Source of the DNA: Thysanoteuthis rhombus
Lineage: Eukaryota; Mollusca; Cephalopoda; Oegopsida; Thysanoteuthidae
Assembly: GCA_963457665.1 (NCBI GenBank)
Contig: OY735206.1
Location: 29,733,599 to 29,797,598 of the forward strand
Reading direction: 5' to 3'
Length of the DNA stretch: 64,000 bases
A program made the translations under genes and the position numbers. Each line of letters opens with the position of its first letter. The first letter of the stretch is position 1. The notes beneath the pieces are model-generated. The model saw only the letters and a program-made list of their open reading frames with translations. It had not been told where the DNA came from and did not search any database. Positions 11,252 to 21,726 of the stretch are shown here, piece after piece.

Positions 11252-11513
11252 GGGTCTACTTAGTCACTGAATAGAAACCATCATACGACCAATGTGTTTT
11301 TGCAGCATGTCGTGTTGGAGGGAGATCAAATAAAATTGGAAAAAAGGGGTGATCAATCAATAGGTTACCTCTCTTGCCCTTTGTTGGGCAGTGGATTCCC
11401 CCTTCAAAATTCCTTTTTATGTAGAGGATTTAAATAAAAGTTTTTCTAGACATAATCAACTGTAAATGTTTGAATTTTTAGCCGTGTAGTTCCATTGGTG
11501 CAGCCTGTAAGGT
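11252..11513 (-). repeat. Unclassified ~480-bp repeat, copy 5 (internally shortened)
   Basis: Minus-strand copy. The left edge reads TTAGTCACTGAATAGAAACC, the complement of the family 3' end. It continues through GGTGATCAATCAATAGG and ends near CCATTGGTGCAGCCTGTA. The first third of the element is missing and the middle is shortened. Confidence 0.75.
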
Positions 11514-11639
11514 GAAGTGATTGACGCCACTACGGGTGTTCATCTCCTCTAAATCCATTTTACTTATGGCGAACTTTACTTAGTTAAATAATACTCGATT
11601 TCCATCTGAATATTCTTAAAATCATTTTTGACAGCGATT
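11514..11639. other. Unassigned sequence
   Basis: Nothing recognised. Confidence 0.4.
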
Positions 11640-11900
11640 TACGCCCTTTACTTGAGGGAGTCAAAATCTCTGAGAAGTTTTTTACCCGGGGGTGGGTGGG
11701 CAAAAATAGAGTGTTTTTTCACCTTTTTTGAGGGTTCAAAGGCGGAGGGAAATTCCCCGTCCACCTTTAAAGAGGGAAAAGATAAGGGATGTTTTTTTTG
11801 GGGGGGGGGGGTTAAATGTGAAAGAAAACATTTTTCAACTGCGAGAGATCAAAAGTGAAGGGAAACCGTTTTCCACAAGTCTGAGAGCTTTAGTGCATTT
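11640..11900. repeat. G-rich degenerate tandem repeat
   Basis: Degenerate units of GAGGG(A)AA...TTTTT...GGGTTAAA type, with G runs of up to about 11 next to a T run at 11792-11810. It resembles the complement of the TTCCC...GACCCCTAAAAGTG minisatellite at 37340 and 43345, but is too diverged for certainty. Confidence 0.4.
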
Positions 11901-12164
11901 TTTTTCATTCCTTGAATGTTTAACGCGGCGAAGACGGGTATTTTAGCTAGTTTTGAACAGTGTATGTTTGAATGAAGGATTGCTGCTTCTTTCACTATTT
12001 TTTATTTGCTCGACCCAAGAATAGAAAAGTTAGACGGGTTCTTGAGTTTGTACATTTATGGATGCATAAGTTAATGGCTTTGTGCAAGACTAAGCTAAAA
12101 TTAAATTGATTGGCACCTCGTCATTTGGTAATGGTTATCTATTCAACAAGATCATCAATACCGT
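11901..12164. other. Unassigned sequence
   Basis: Nothing recognised. Confidence 0.4.
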
Positions 12165-12232
12165 GTAGTGGGTTCAGTCTTTATTGAGTGCCCACACCAA
12201 TGGTCTTGTACTAGGGCTAAGCTCAGCTTAGT
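12165..12232 (+). repeat. SINE family B fragment (tRNA-like box B plus body)
   Basis: GGGTTCAGTCTTTATTGAG resembles a Pol III box B region, followed by GTGCCCACAC...CTTGT and CTAAGCTCAGCTTAGTAC. The same order occurs, complemented, at 12840, 39570 and 60535. It abuts the (ATC)n tail of a minus-strand RTE copy. Confidence 0.45.
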
Positions 12233-12560
12233 ACCATCATCATCATCAACCTTTTAGCGTCTGTTCTTGGACAGGGACTTTTCTCAAGATTGCAGGTCTT
12301 TTTATCACAGAGCCAATAATTTTCGAATTTGTGCAGTTCCTCACACCATCTTATTTTTTGCCAGTCTCAGTTTCGCATGTTATCTCTGGGGATCCATGTT
12401 GTAAGTTGTGATGTCCAGCGGTTGTCTGATGTTCTGAAAATATGATCAGCCAATGGCTATGTGAGTTTTTGGATATTTTTATGATATCTCTGACTTCTGT
12501 TCGTTTTCTTATATAGGGTGCTGTCTTGTAATCTCTCTATGTTATGTTGTATATCATCTA
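12233..12560 (-). pseudogene. RTE-like LINE 3' fragment
   Basis: Minus-strand tail beginning (left) with the (ATC)n complement of the family (TGA)n tail, then the complement of GTCCAACGACGGACG (diverged), the AAxxGACAAATTC block, GGGGATCCATG, and up to the CTCTGACTTCTGT block. Same C-terminal domain as at 54740-56412, heavily decayed. Confidence 0.8.
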
Positions 12561-12589
12561 TAAAGCATTTATAAATAGTTAGAGAGTGA

Positions 12590-12643
12590 GTCAGTGAGAG
12601 TGTGCATTTGTGTGAGTGAATGTGTGTGTGTGTGCGTGTGTGC

Positions 12644-12684
<41 letters not shown>
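12590..12684. repeat. (GT)n(GA)n compound microsatellite
   Basis: GTGT/GTGC-rich stretch, then about 13 GA units at 12659-12684. Confidence 0.9.
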
Positions 12685-12839
12685 GGGAGGGGAGAGAAAA
12701 AGAAAGCATGGAAAAGATGATAGGGATATATATTTTCGATCCCTGTTCACTCACTCACTGCCGTAAACTGGCGACCCGGGTGAACTAAAAATTGAGATGA
12801 AAGAAAATACTGGTAAAAAATGAATGATAGTTGTTGGCA

Positions 12840-12960
12840 ATGCTTCATCCTATGAAGAATAGATAAGCTTACTTCAGTCTGACACAAGGCTAAGCTAGCG
12901 GGTTACCCAGTGAGGATTACATGAGCAACAATCTGACGAGACGATTTTGCTTACTTTTGC
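12840..12960 (-). repeat. SINE family B copy
   Basis: Complement contains AATCCTCACTGGGTAACCC and GCTTAGCCTTGTGTCAGAC, matching the minus-strand copies at 39570 and 60535 and the plus-strand copy at 12165. Confidence 0.45.
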
Positions 12961-13306
12961 GCTACGGTAATTAATTTCGTATTGATTATATGCAATTGCA
13001 TCCAAGTACGAATACTTTCAAAGGATTGTTTTATTTCTGATCGTATTTACGCAATTATTAACGCTATTTTTTCTTTTTTTGTTTGAGATCAAGTGTTTGC
13101 CGACAAAACGCAGTTTTGCAGTTGCCAAGGTGAAGTCTTTCTTGAAACATCACATCATACGTGCACCCACCTGCTCGCGTTTCAGCGCCTAACAAAAGGT
13201 CATAGACTTGGCTTGCAGTTGTGGTTCATATCGATATAATGACACGAAAAGCACGTTTCTATGTGCGTGATCAATGTTGAGGGCTATTCCAGCTGAATGA
13301 AACACG
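12961..13306. other. Unassigned sequence
   Basis: Nothing recognised. Confidence 0.5.
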
Positions 13307-13385
13307 CGTGCGCACATGCACACACACATGCACACACATGCATGCACACACACATGCACACACATCCACGCCCACGCCCCACACA
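13307..13385. repeat. (CA)n/CACATGCA repeat
   Basis: Interrupted CA tract with recurrent CATGCACACACA units. Confidence 0.9.
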
Positions 13386-13794
13386 TCTTGACATTATAAT
13401 CGCGCGTCTTTGTATACCGTTTAGCAAGGTTTAAAGGTGAATATCACGAATTTAAACAATCGTATAATGGTGAAAAACGTTTTCCTCGTCTTATTTTTAG
13501 ATGTGCGATGATGACTGTCATCGACCGAGTGACAGGCTGACAAAACGGAACGCTCCCACCACCCCCTCTCGCCGTATATGTATGTATGAGAGAACTACCG
13601 TGTCGATGGTCTGACTTGCAGGCTCGCTCTTTCAGAACGAATGGTTACCTTCAAGACACTATCTGACAAAGATGAAATGATCAGCAGTGAGACAAGAGCA
13701 GTGATTCAATTGATTTTTACATCAATTCAATCTATCTTAATGAATGTGTGTATGTACGTGTTTATAGGCAGCACTAATAGAACCAGATAGCTAT
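13386..13794. other. Unassigned sequence
   Basis: Nothing recognised. Confidence 0.5.
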
Positions 13795-14010
13795 TTACGC
13801 ATTTACTCCGTATCATGTATTGAAAAAAAAAAACGTTTTTTTTACCCCCCCCCCCAAATAGGTTTTTAGTGAAGGGGTTGAAACTGAAGTGTAAGTTTAT
13901 GCTAAACTGGATGAGAGAAGTAACTTTTTTTTTTATTGATCACCCCCAACAAGGTATGCTTCCAAAAGACGTTGGTTACAAGGCGGCTTCTATTAAGTGA
14001 CTAAGTGGAA
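13795..14010 (+). repeat. Unclassified ~480-bp repeat, copy 6 (deleted form)
   Basis: Matches the second half of the family: AATAGGTTTTTAGTG, GTAAGTTTATGCTAAACTGG, GATCACCCCCAACAAGGTATG, CAAAAGACGTTGGT and ATTAAGTGACTAA. A middle segment of about 100 bp is missing and a C run of about 11 is present at 13844. Confidence 0.75.
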
Positions 14011-14180
14011 TTTTTTCTTTTTTTAAATCGAATACACATGTCAGGAGTTGGGATCTTTTTTCTCTTGAACAGCGCTGTTTGTGAAAAAGCTCGGCAAAAA
14101 AAACGTATTCATATATTTCTCATTTCTTGGAAATAACTATCAAATCATAGTATATATTGATTTTTGTAAATCGGGATCTA
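14011..14180. other. Unassigned sequence
   Basis: Nothing recognised. Confidence 0.4.
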
Positions 14181-14420
14181 GATGTGTCGGTGGCCGAGTG
14201 GTTATTAGCACAGAAGACAGAATCCGTGGGCAGAGTTCAAACTCTGGCTGAGATCTGCGTTCATTACGCACTAGTGCCCTTGAGAAACACCAGAATCCAC
14301 CCATTCTCCCTCCAGCTATGTGTAAAAGTGAGTGACACCATTTCGGGTGATAGTCGTAATTTCGCATGTCGCAGACGTCGAAGAACTTCGAAATCAAGCC
14401 GAGTCAGAGAAATTATGATA
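14181..14420 (+). repeat. tRNA-derived SINE, family A (best head)
   Basis: The head carries a Pol III box A, TGGCCGAGTGG at 14191-14201, and a box B, GTTCAAACTC at 14235-14244, within a perfect CAGAG/CTCTG hairpin, at the 34-44 nt spacing typical of tRNA genes. The box A looks serine/leucine-tRNA-like. A body follows with CACTAGTGCCCTTGAGAAAC, CCACCCATTCTCCCTCCAGC and GTGAGTGACACCATTTCGGG, parts of which recur at 28520, 31556 and 63262. Shared body beyond the tRNA part makes this a SINE rather than a lone tRNA pseudogene. Confidence 0.7.
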
Positions 14421-14927
14421 GACGGCAGGGGCTGTGGCCAGTTTGAAGGGCCTTGTTTACTGATTATATCAGACTTAGCAATGTTCATAATTAATCGACT
14501 ATTGCTTTTCCGAGAGTTGCAATTAAAACTCTGACAGGAAAACCAACAATGTTTTAATTATCATCAAGTTCTCTGGGGTAATTTATTTGTCATAGAGAAA
14601 ATAGAAATGTTTGGATGCAAGAGTTTGTTTTGTTAATCTTTTTTTTCCTTTTCGATGGAAGCAAATACTATCTGTAAAACACCATATTATTTGGAGGACC
14701 TTGACCTTCTCTAGGTTAAAATAATACTCCATAGAGGTTGGACAAGTAGAAATTCTATATACATCTTAGCAGTCAAATGATGCAAGCACTAACCGCTTGT
14801 ATAAAGCGTAATGAATATATAATGTTACGACGAAAAATCCGAATAAGACTGAATATAAACTCTGACTGGAAGAGCGTGCATCAACCAATTTCTTTCCATA
14901 AGTATGGGGGAGTATCAGGAAGTTACA
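14421..14927. other. Unassigned sequence
   Basis: Nothing recognised. Confidence 0.5.
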
Positions 14928-15515
14928 TTGACTTCCAAATTTCAGGCTGGTTAAGAATTTGAGACATAGGTTGATAGATAGATAGATTGATTGAGCGAAT
15001 AAGTAGAGAAAGTGACAGACGGATATCTACTAGATACGTATATCGATTGCTCAATCTATTCGTTGATAGATAGACGAATTGATTGACTGACTGACCGAAT
15101 GATATTGCTGCTTTCATCTGAATAATACATTTGTAAGTGGATAAATCATTTCTAAGAATTTTTATATTCAGATACTAGTAGAGTACCCGTTAAAAATGAC
15201 GGGACTATTCACGTATGGGTCGATACTTCTGCCTGGGATCTAAGGATATGCGCGTTCTGCCTAGGATCAAATCTACTACTTTCCCTGCTTTCGGGCTTGG
15301 ACTCTGGTGTAGTATCTGTTTCTCTGTTATGTCCTCGTCTCCAGATGAGACGTAACATAAACAGGCAAGTATCCTGGGGATTCTGACCTCGGGGCAGCAC
15401 CACTCCATTAAGGGGGGATTGGGAAGTATTCTGGAGCTTTCGTAACACTGGTCACGGGAAATAGGCAATTTTTGTCCTTACCCACACGCACGCAGGTGGA
15501 GACGGTTTAATGTTA
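14928..15515 (+). repeat. Left arm of large imperfect inverted duplication
   Basis: Reverse-complement homology to 16185-17195. Landmarks: TTGACTTCCAAATTTCAG (14930), GATATTGCTGCTTTCATCTG (15101), GTAAGTGGATAAATCA (15133), TACTTCTGCCTGGGATCT (15225) and GCACGCAGGTG (15488). The complement of each appears in the same order in the right arm. It contains a Helitron-like 3' end but no copy of the MITE found in the other arm. Confidence 0.85.
15175..15510 (-). mobile_element. Helitron-like element, 3' end with hairpin and CTAG
   Basis: On the minus strand a CCCGTCATTTTTAACGGG hairpin (15186-15203) is followed 7 nt later by CTAG and then T. That is the 3' signature of Helitrons, which end in CTRR downstream of a hairpin and insert between A and T. 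The same arrangement recurs at 23490, 32702 and, decayed, 16525-16559. The 5' end is not firmly placed; homology with the other arm ends near 15510. No Rep/helicase coding is present, so it would be non-autonomous. Confidence 0.5.
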
Positions 15516-15540
15516 GAATGCATGATCTGAAAAATGTTAG

Positions 15541-15556
15541 ATACACACACACACAC

Positions 15557-15619
<63 letters not shown>
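15541..15619. repeat. (CA)n(TA)n compound microsatellite
   Basis: About 9 CA units followed by about 30 TA units. Confidence 0.95.
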
Positions 15620-15622
<3 letters not shown>

Positions 15623-16184
15623 AGAAAACATTTCTTTTTTTCAGCCTTTCATTTCCCAATATATGTCGATGTAATATTTGTTGACGCGATTTATGTAATT
15701 TTCTTAATTGTTTTTTAATGTTTTTTCTCAGAATTTGATATCATAGTACTACGTGTGAATTTTGGGGAGTAAAATCAGTTGTTTACCATGTAACCACTTC
15801 GAGGATTGAATAATAAAACAGTTGCATCAACATGGCTCCCCAGCAGTGTTGATCAAACATCACTCCCACTTCAGCAATGATTTTAATAAATAACTTATGC
15901 AATATTACACGTATTATTATAATGTATTGCATATGGATGTTGTTTTAAACTACACATCATTTGATGCTTTGAAACAGGGCTTACTTACGTAGGTTACCTC
16001 CCAAACGTATTTGACGATGACGGATCAATAAGTATAACAACAGAAATGACGCGTTTTTCGTGTCACTTGTATTGAGTGCTCACCCACGTGAATATTAAAT
16101 CTGTTGTGTAGATCTTAATCTCGGACAGCATGCAAACCAACTTACGATATTTAACTTGCCTCCACAAAAATGGAATGTGATATG
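15620..16184. other. Unassigned spacer between inverted arms
   Basis: No ORF or repeat family recognised. Confidence 0.5.
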
Positions 16185-17195
16185 AGGTTGGTTTAACATG
16201 GGGGCTCACCTGCGTGCATGTAGGTAAAATGTCCAGTTCCCCATAACTAGTGCCACGAAAGCTTCAGAATACCCCCTGACCCTCCCTTTAAATTACAATG
16301 CCTCGAAGTCAGAATCCCCGGGATCCGATCCTCACCTTGTTCATGCGGTGCCCTACCAGAGGTGGGGGGCGAGAACTCGGGGAGTGACTGTTTGATACTA
16401 AGCATAGAGCACTGGTACTAATCTCTGATCCTATGCAGTAGACAACTGAGTAACACTTTGATCTAAGGCAGAGCGCACAGACTATCAGATCCCAGGCAGA
16501 AGTACAGATCCATACGTGAATAATCCTGCTCTTTAGGGTACATTGTTAGTATCTAAATAATATAGAATTAGTATTTACTATCCTTAATTGTGATTTATCC
16601 ACTTACAAATTCACTTTTTAGATGAAGGCAGCAATATCATTGGATCAGTCAGTCAACATCGCCTGTCTGCCGACTTTTCAATTGATAGGTTGATCAATCA
16701 ATGTAGACATCTGTAGATATCTGTTTCTATCAAGATATCTCTCACTCTCTCGACACATATCATTCACTCACTCACTTATTCATTATATCTATTTAGCTAT
16801 CTATGTATATATCTAATCACCATAGCCCCACAAATGGCCCGCCCGCCTAAGTCGGCTTCAGATCTACTCTCTTTCACGTGTGTCTCCAAGCACCCCTGGC
16901 AACATTTTTGGGACTACAACACTAAAATTTGCACGAGTTCACCGCTGGGCATTATCAAAAAATGACCCCCACACTATTTGGAGCTCCTATGATCATTTTG
17001 GACCAACAGTTCCCAAATCTTGGACTGGTACTATTTTAAAGATAATTTTAGATATTTCATTTAGATAATTAGTTCTGGTACCCATGTGGGCTACGGTGAT
17101 CAATCTATGCAAGGTACGGATATCTATCTATCTATTTATTTATCTACCTCTCTAGTTCTTAACAAGTCTGATATTTGGAAGTCAATCTAACCTTC
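16185..17195 (-). repeat. Right arm of large imperfect inverted duplication
   Basis: Inverted relative to 14928-15515, with collinear landmarks out to AAGTCAATCTAACC at about 17180. It is longer than the left arm mainly because a 285-bp MITE (16816-17100) sits inside it. The Helitron-like end here is decayed (hairpin CCTGCTCTTTAGGG at 16525-16538, CTAG changed to TTAG at 16556-16559). Confidence 0.85.
16816..17100. mobile_element. MITE with ATCACC(A/G)TAGCCC terminal inverted repeats, copy 1
   Basis: Left end ATCACCATAGCCCCAC; right end GTGGGCTACGGTGAT is its near-perfect complement. A second copy at 51837-52137 shares both ends and internal blocks, including CCCAAATCTT and TTAGTTCTGGTACCCAT. 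No transposase is encoded. The target duplication is unclear (possibly very short), so I do not assign a superfamily. Absence from the other duplication arm marks it as inserted after the duplication, or lost there. Confidence 0.8.
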
Positions 17196-17987
17196 TGCTA
17201 TCCACCTGAACACTTTTGGAAATAATTGGTTCGTGTGCGCTCTTTCAGTTAAAATTGTTTATATTCAGTCTGATTCGGATTTTTGAAAAAAATATTTAAA
17301 AAAAAGCAAATGAATGAAAAATAAATCACCGAACGCTTACAGAATCAATTATTTTAATGTTTTGCTCGATCATAAAGAGAAGATGAACGAAATCTCGCTT
17401 CACTAACTAAAATTCAATACCGTACGCCATTGTTCAAACATGTAATAGGATATTTTGTTCTATTTCCATGATAAAAATGCAATTACGTTTAGCTTTTGTT
17501 ATCTCCACCATTTCATCTGCTTGTAAAGAGTCAAATGCACAGTAGTATCGTTCAGCATGTAACTGTAATATTGCATCATAGTGCTGATAAGTGATTGTAA
17601 GGTGATGGGTTCGATCTCCGATACCATCTATTCTAGAAAAAATTAAAAAAAGCCGGAAAGATATCGTTTTTCAAAAACCCTGCTGATAGTGGTCTTGAGT
17701 CGGAATTTAATAATAGTTATCGATCTAAAAAAATCTACTATTTATAATGATGATAGAGATAATAGGTTGTAATTTGTTGAAGCAAAAAACTAGCTTGACA
17801 CATGACTAAATTTAAAGAGTATCTATTCAGGAATGGACCACAAGTATAACCATCACCCATGGTGCTCAAATCGACAACACACACTCACACAGACACACGC
17901 ACACACACTCACCTATATGTATATAAATATACATAATGATAATAATACGAGATGGTAAGTTGCATCAAATTTATTCAATGACTATTA
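17196..17987. other. Unassigned; one weak tRNA-like box B
   Basis: GATGGGTTCGATCTCC near 17606-17621 resembles a tRNA T-arm followed by A-rich sequence. No convincing box A precedes it, so it may be an eroded SINE. (CA)n-like sequence lies at 17878-17912. Confidence 0.35.

Positions 17988-18046
<59 letters not shown>
17988..18046. repeat. (TA)n microsatellite
   Basis: About 29 TA units. Confidence 0.95.
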
Positions 18047-18049
<3 letters not shown>

Positions 18050-18289
18050 ATGTACACTTTTCATATTGTAACGCTGAAAGAGAACAACTTTTTAAATAAA
18101 TCATTGTATACAGTTCCAAAGTATCCACGACTGTATGTCACGCAAGCCACTTTCAATCTAATTTACACACCTTAAAAATCCTTTGCTCAGACTGGAGGGT
18201 TATTCCACACACAGACCCACCGTCTAAGGTACAAGCAATCTTTGTTCGCGAAGCCAAGCCATTCATTCCTTCATATGTACTCAAGCATA

Positions 18290-18500
18290 CGTGTAACGGT
18301 GATCAGCATAGCAGATGGAATTGGAAAACTGAGTTCAAATTCCGATTGAGGCTCTTATGTTCACTTTGTAATGATGTGGTTCAGAAAGGTATAAATTTGC
18401 TTGTCCTTGAGAAAATATCACTTGGCAAACCAATTGTTTACTGAGGAGAGAGCTGGTGAGTTAAAAAATGAGAAAACTATTCTCCCATGACTAACTTACG
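18290..18500 (+). repeat. Decayed tRNA-derived SINE
   Basis: GAGTTCAAATTCCGATTGAG at 18331 resembles box B of SINE family A. An upstream GGTGATCAGCATAGCAGATGG may be the eroded box A. The body (TTCACTTTGTAATGATG...CTTGAGAAAATATCAC) is only loosely similar to other copies. Confidence 0.4.
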
Positions 18501-18973
18501 TACCCAGAGGTTAGCAACAGAACGACATCACCCTTATAGTCAACCATTCCAATCGATATGTATGTGTGTATGTAGGTATAGTAATAATTCGCTTAGTGCT
18601 CTAGATATGTCCCCCCCCCCAAATTGGCGCCAAACGAAACAGTGCTATACGACGTCATTATAACATAACATAAATATAACTTGTGCCAGAGATCGTTCCA
18701 GAGTATACGATGTCGTTGTTGAGGTTCAACAAGATGAAATGGATCAGTTCTGTGCATCTCGTCTAGTATTGTTTATGTTTACATGTTGATTCTCATACAC
18801 AAAGCACATTAATCAAAGTGTACGGTCTACAGTTATTTTACAGACTGTCCATGATGTCTTTTATCATTATTTATTTAGGAAATTTAACATTACTAGATTT
18901 ATTACAGAACTATTCGAAAATGAGCACTATAACGAATCAGTGATAAACGGGGTTAAGCTTAGCGGGGTATTGC
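18501..18973. other. Unassigned sequence
   Basis: Nothing recognised. Confidence 0.5.
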
Positions 18974-19052
18974 TATCTCTCTCTCTCCCCACTCTCTCCC
19001 CCCTCTCTCTCTCCCCCTCTCTCTCTCCCCCTCTCTCTATATATATATATGC
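18974..19052. repeat. (CT)n/CCCC and (TA)n compound tract
   Basis: CTCTCTCTCCCC-type units lead into a short TA run. Confidence 0.9.
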
Positions 19053-19469
19053 AAATACGTGGTCATTTATTAACATTTTCATATGCAATTTAACAAGGGG
19101 AAAACTCATGATCGATGTAGTTATTAAATGTTTCAATAGAAAACCATAATATCTACAACCCAAGACGTAATGACAGGTTAGAGAGACTCATAGTAGGGCA
19201 ATGAAAGATTATTGAAATCACTAGCAATGGCTTACGAAACTAGCTTACTAACACAAATGTTTATATGAAATAAGTAAAGTGAAATCTCGAGGAAAGTATG
19301 TAGCAACCAAAAGTGGCCAATTTCGCTACTTACAAAATCTATGATACCCGATCAACTTTTTATTCGCGAATTAGCTTATATAGGAGAAGTACTAGTATTT
19401 TTTCACCGTCTTGGGTGAGTGTAGGGGAACGGGTATGTCGTCAGTTTCAGTACTTGTATAAATGTGCGA
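19053..19469. other. Unassigned sequence
   Basis: Nothing recognised. Confidence 0.5.
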
Positions 19470-19745
19470 TACCTCTGTGGTATCGACATATTTACAATAG
19501 TTATCTATTGCAAGATAAACAAAACCTCTGTTCATTGCAACATAATCCATTGCAAGTAATCCATTGCAAAATAAAAATGCATGCTTTCTGTTAGAACTGA
19601 CTTACCATCAATCAAACAGGAAATTTTATGGTTCGCCATATAACTACAATGACTGGAATTTCCGTCATCCGCGATTAATGGGCCACGATGGATTGTTGCA
19701 ACCATTGGCGGGTGGGAATTCTTTGGTTAATGGGGCAGAGGGCTG
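19470..19745 (+). repeat. Low-copy interspersed repeat, shared with 57340-57530
   Basis: Shared blocks in order: CATTGCAACATAATCCATTG, TTAGAACTGACTTACCATCA (TAGGAATGACTTGCCATCA in the other copy), ACAGGAAATTTTATGGTTCG and AATTTCCGTCATCCGC. Shorter matching pieces (TTGCAATAGATTACCTTGCA) occur near 59550. Class unknown. Confidence 0.55.
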
Positions 19746-20734
19746 AAATTTACCCAGATTAAATTCACAAGTACTATTTTCCAATAAAAAAGTTCTTTTT
19801 AACGATCTACAATACACAGTTAGTACAAATCACACAATAAGCAACTCAAAAGAAATATTATTCTCGACCTTTCTTGGCAGCAAAAATAGCAATTGTCCGA
19901 ATTTCCCCAACTCTTTTACCCGACTTTGGTGGTAATGATGGGGGTGTGTGCAGCGCCCCCCTACTCATGTGCCCATCGTTGCAACTAACATTGGGATGAA
20001 AGCCAATCTGTCAGATCTAGTTGGATGCACAAAAAGAACAAGAATATGCAAATAATAAAATGAACAAAGATGCAGGTCTGAGAAGGCCGTATTGCTTATT
20101 CAGGCCACACTAATGATTTATACAATATTTCCCGGTTGGCCTTTTCCCTAGAGTGGTAGACCAGAAGAACGATTCTAGAGATTTATCAAACAGCGTTATC
20201 GTAAAATATTTCTGATATTTCCATTCTTCCTTGGGGAGAGAAGCAAAAGTCTTGGAGCCAAATTATTCTTTGGTTCAAGTAGAAATTTTGGCACGTTATG
20301 AGATTTCGTCCTGAGTCGAAAAAATCCAGATGTAATGGCGGTTGTAGAATTACTTGGAAAGAATGAGATGGATAGGCAGTCATTTTGTTTGAAAAAAAAA
20401 AAAAAACAACAAAAAACCCAACTCAACTGCCTTCTCATTTCCGACAACTTTTTAAATTCCTAATCTGTTTTAGTGACATTAATTCTATTTGCTGATTTTT
20501 TCACCTCTCTAGTCTGCTAGATTTAGCATTAACAGAATATTTGTCTCAATACTATAAGTGGAAACCAGATTTACATCTCAAATTATTTACACGAAAATGT
20601 TATTTCAAACTATTTATAAGAGCATATCCATTCTTAGCTGGAAAAAAAATCAGATGAAATTTAGACAATACAATTGAACTCACTTTGGAAATCCAGCAGA
20701 AAATACAATGGTTTAAAAAAGTTCAGGAGATATC
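19746..20734. other. Unassigned sequence
   Basis: No recognisable gene. Two overlapping minus-strand frames near 20186-20447 have no motif. Confidence 0.5.
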
Positions 20735-20832
20735 GGCGGCGCGACTCGCTCGATAGAGAGATCTGGTAAATCTTGAAGAAAGTCAATGTCCAATGATCTG
20801 GCAAATCCAAGGTCAATGTCCAACGACTGTAG
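20735..20832 (+). pseudogene. Short RTE-like 3' remnant
   Basis: CGATAGAGAGATCTGG...AATGTCCAACGACTG resembles the last 80 bp of the RTE family (CATGATAGAGAGGTCTGG...TATGTCCAACGACGG), with an internal duplication of the AGGTCAATGTCCAA block. Weak but positionally consistent. Confidence 0.5.
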
Positions 20833-21726
20833 CTGCTGGTATCACTAAAGTGTGTACATCTTTTAACTGGAGCCGGCCTTTGGAGCTACGGAGCCCTATT
20901 GGAAACGTTTTCAGCAGCTCCAGGATCATTATCAAGGTCTGAAGGATCTTAAAGATATAGACAAAGTTTATCATAAACTTCATGTCTGGTAGAATGGATA
21001 AAAATCAGAATGTGCGCTTAGTTTTAGAGAAATATTTTTTACGCTGTTCAGTAATTAACATTAGTTAATTCAAGTACAGTAAAACTCAAAATATAAACAA
21101 TATAAACTGATATTACCAACATTTTGAAGATCCAGAAGAAAATTAGAATCGTGACTCTTTCCTGAATAACCTGCAATGTGACGTTAGGTTATTTTGCTAT
21201 GTGTTGTGTGTATTTGTCAAGAGTAGAATAGCATATCCAAGCCCTGAGACACGGGGTCCTATTGGGAATAATTTGTCCCATTGGCTTAGTTGGTTCTGTT
21301 TTCAACATGATTTTGATTTTTCATCGTTATATTTCATGGAATAATTATAGCTTTAGGGAGAATAAACGTTTTTGTGTAAATTGTTTAGAAGATCGAATGT
21401 GTTATTTCATGCATACAAATAGTAAAGAACAACACAAACAATGAATGACTAGACTCTATTATTCCAATTATTAAATTGTCCAATTTTTAATTCGATTACA
21501 TTATCTAGCAAAACTTAGGAAACTTGGTTCTTGTATTCAGAAAATAAGAATATTCCAATTTTTTCATATTGTTGTTTCATAATAAAAAAATAGAGACTAT
21601 CATTTCATTATAATTTTGGTACTAGCATGAACTTGAATGCAAACGAAAGTTATTTGTGATTCGTTCATCTTTAGTTTGACAATTCGGTACAAAATCAGGT
21701 AATCCTAACTGTTCTCATTTATCAAT
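20833..21726. other. Unassigned sequence
   Basis: Nothing recognised. Confidence 0.5.

Noticed and set aside
14157..14534. 125-codon plus-strand ORF starting in the SINE
   Set aside because: It translates a tRNA-derived SINE. Open by chance.
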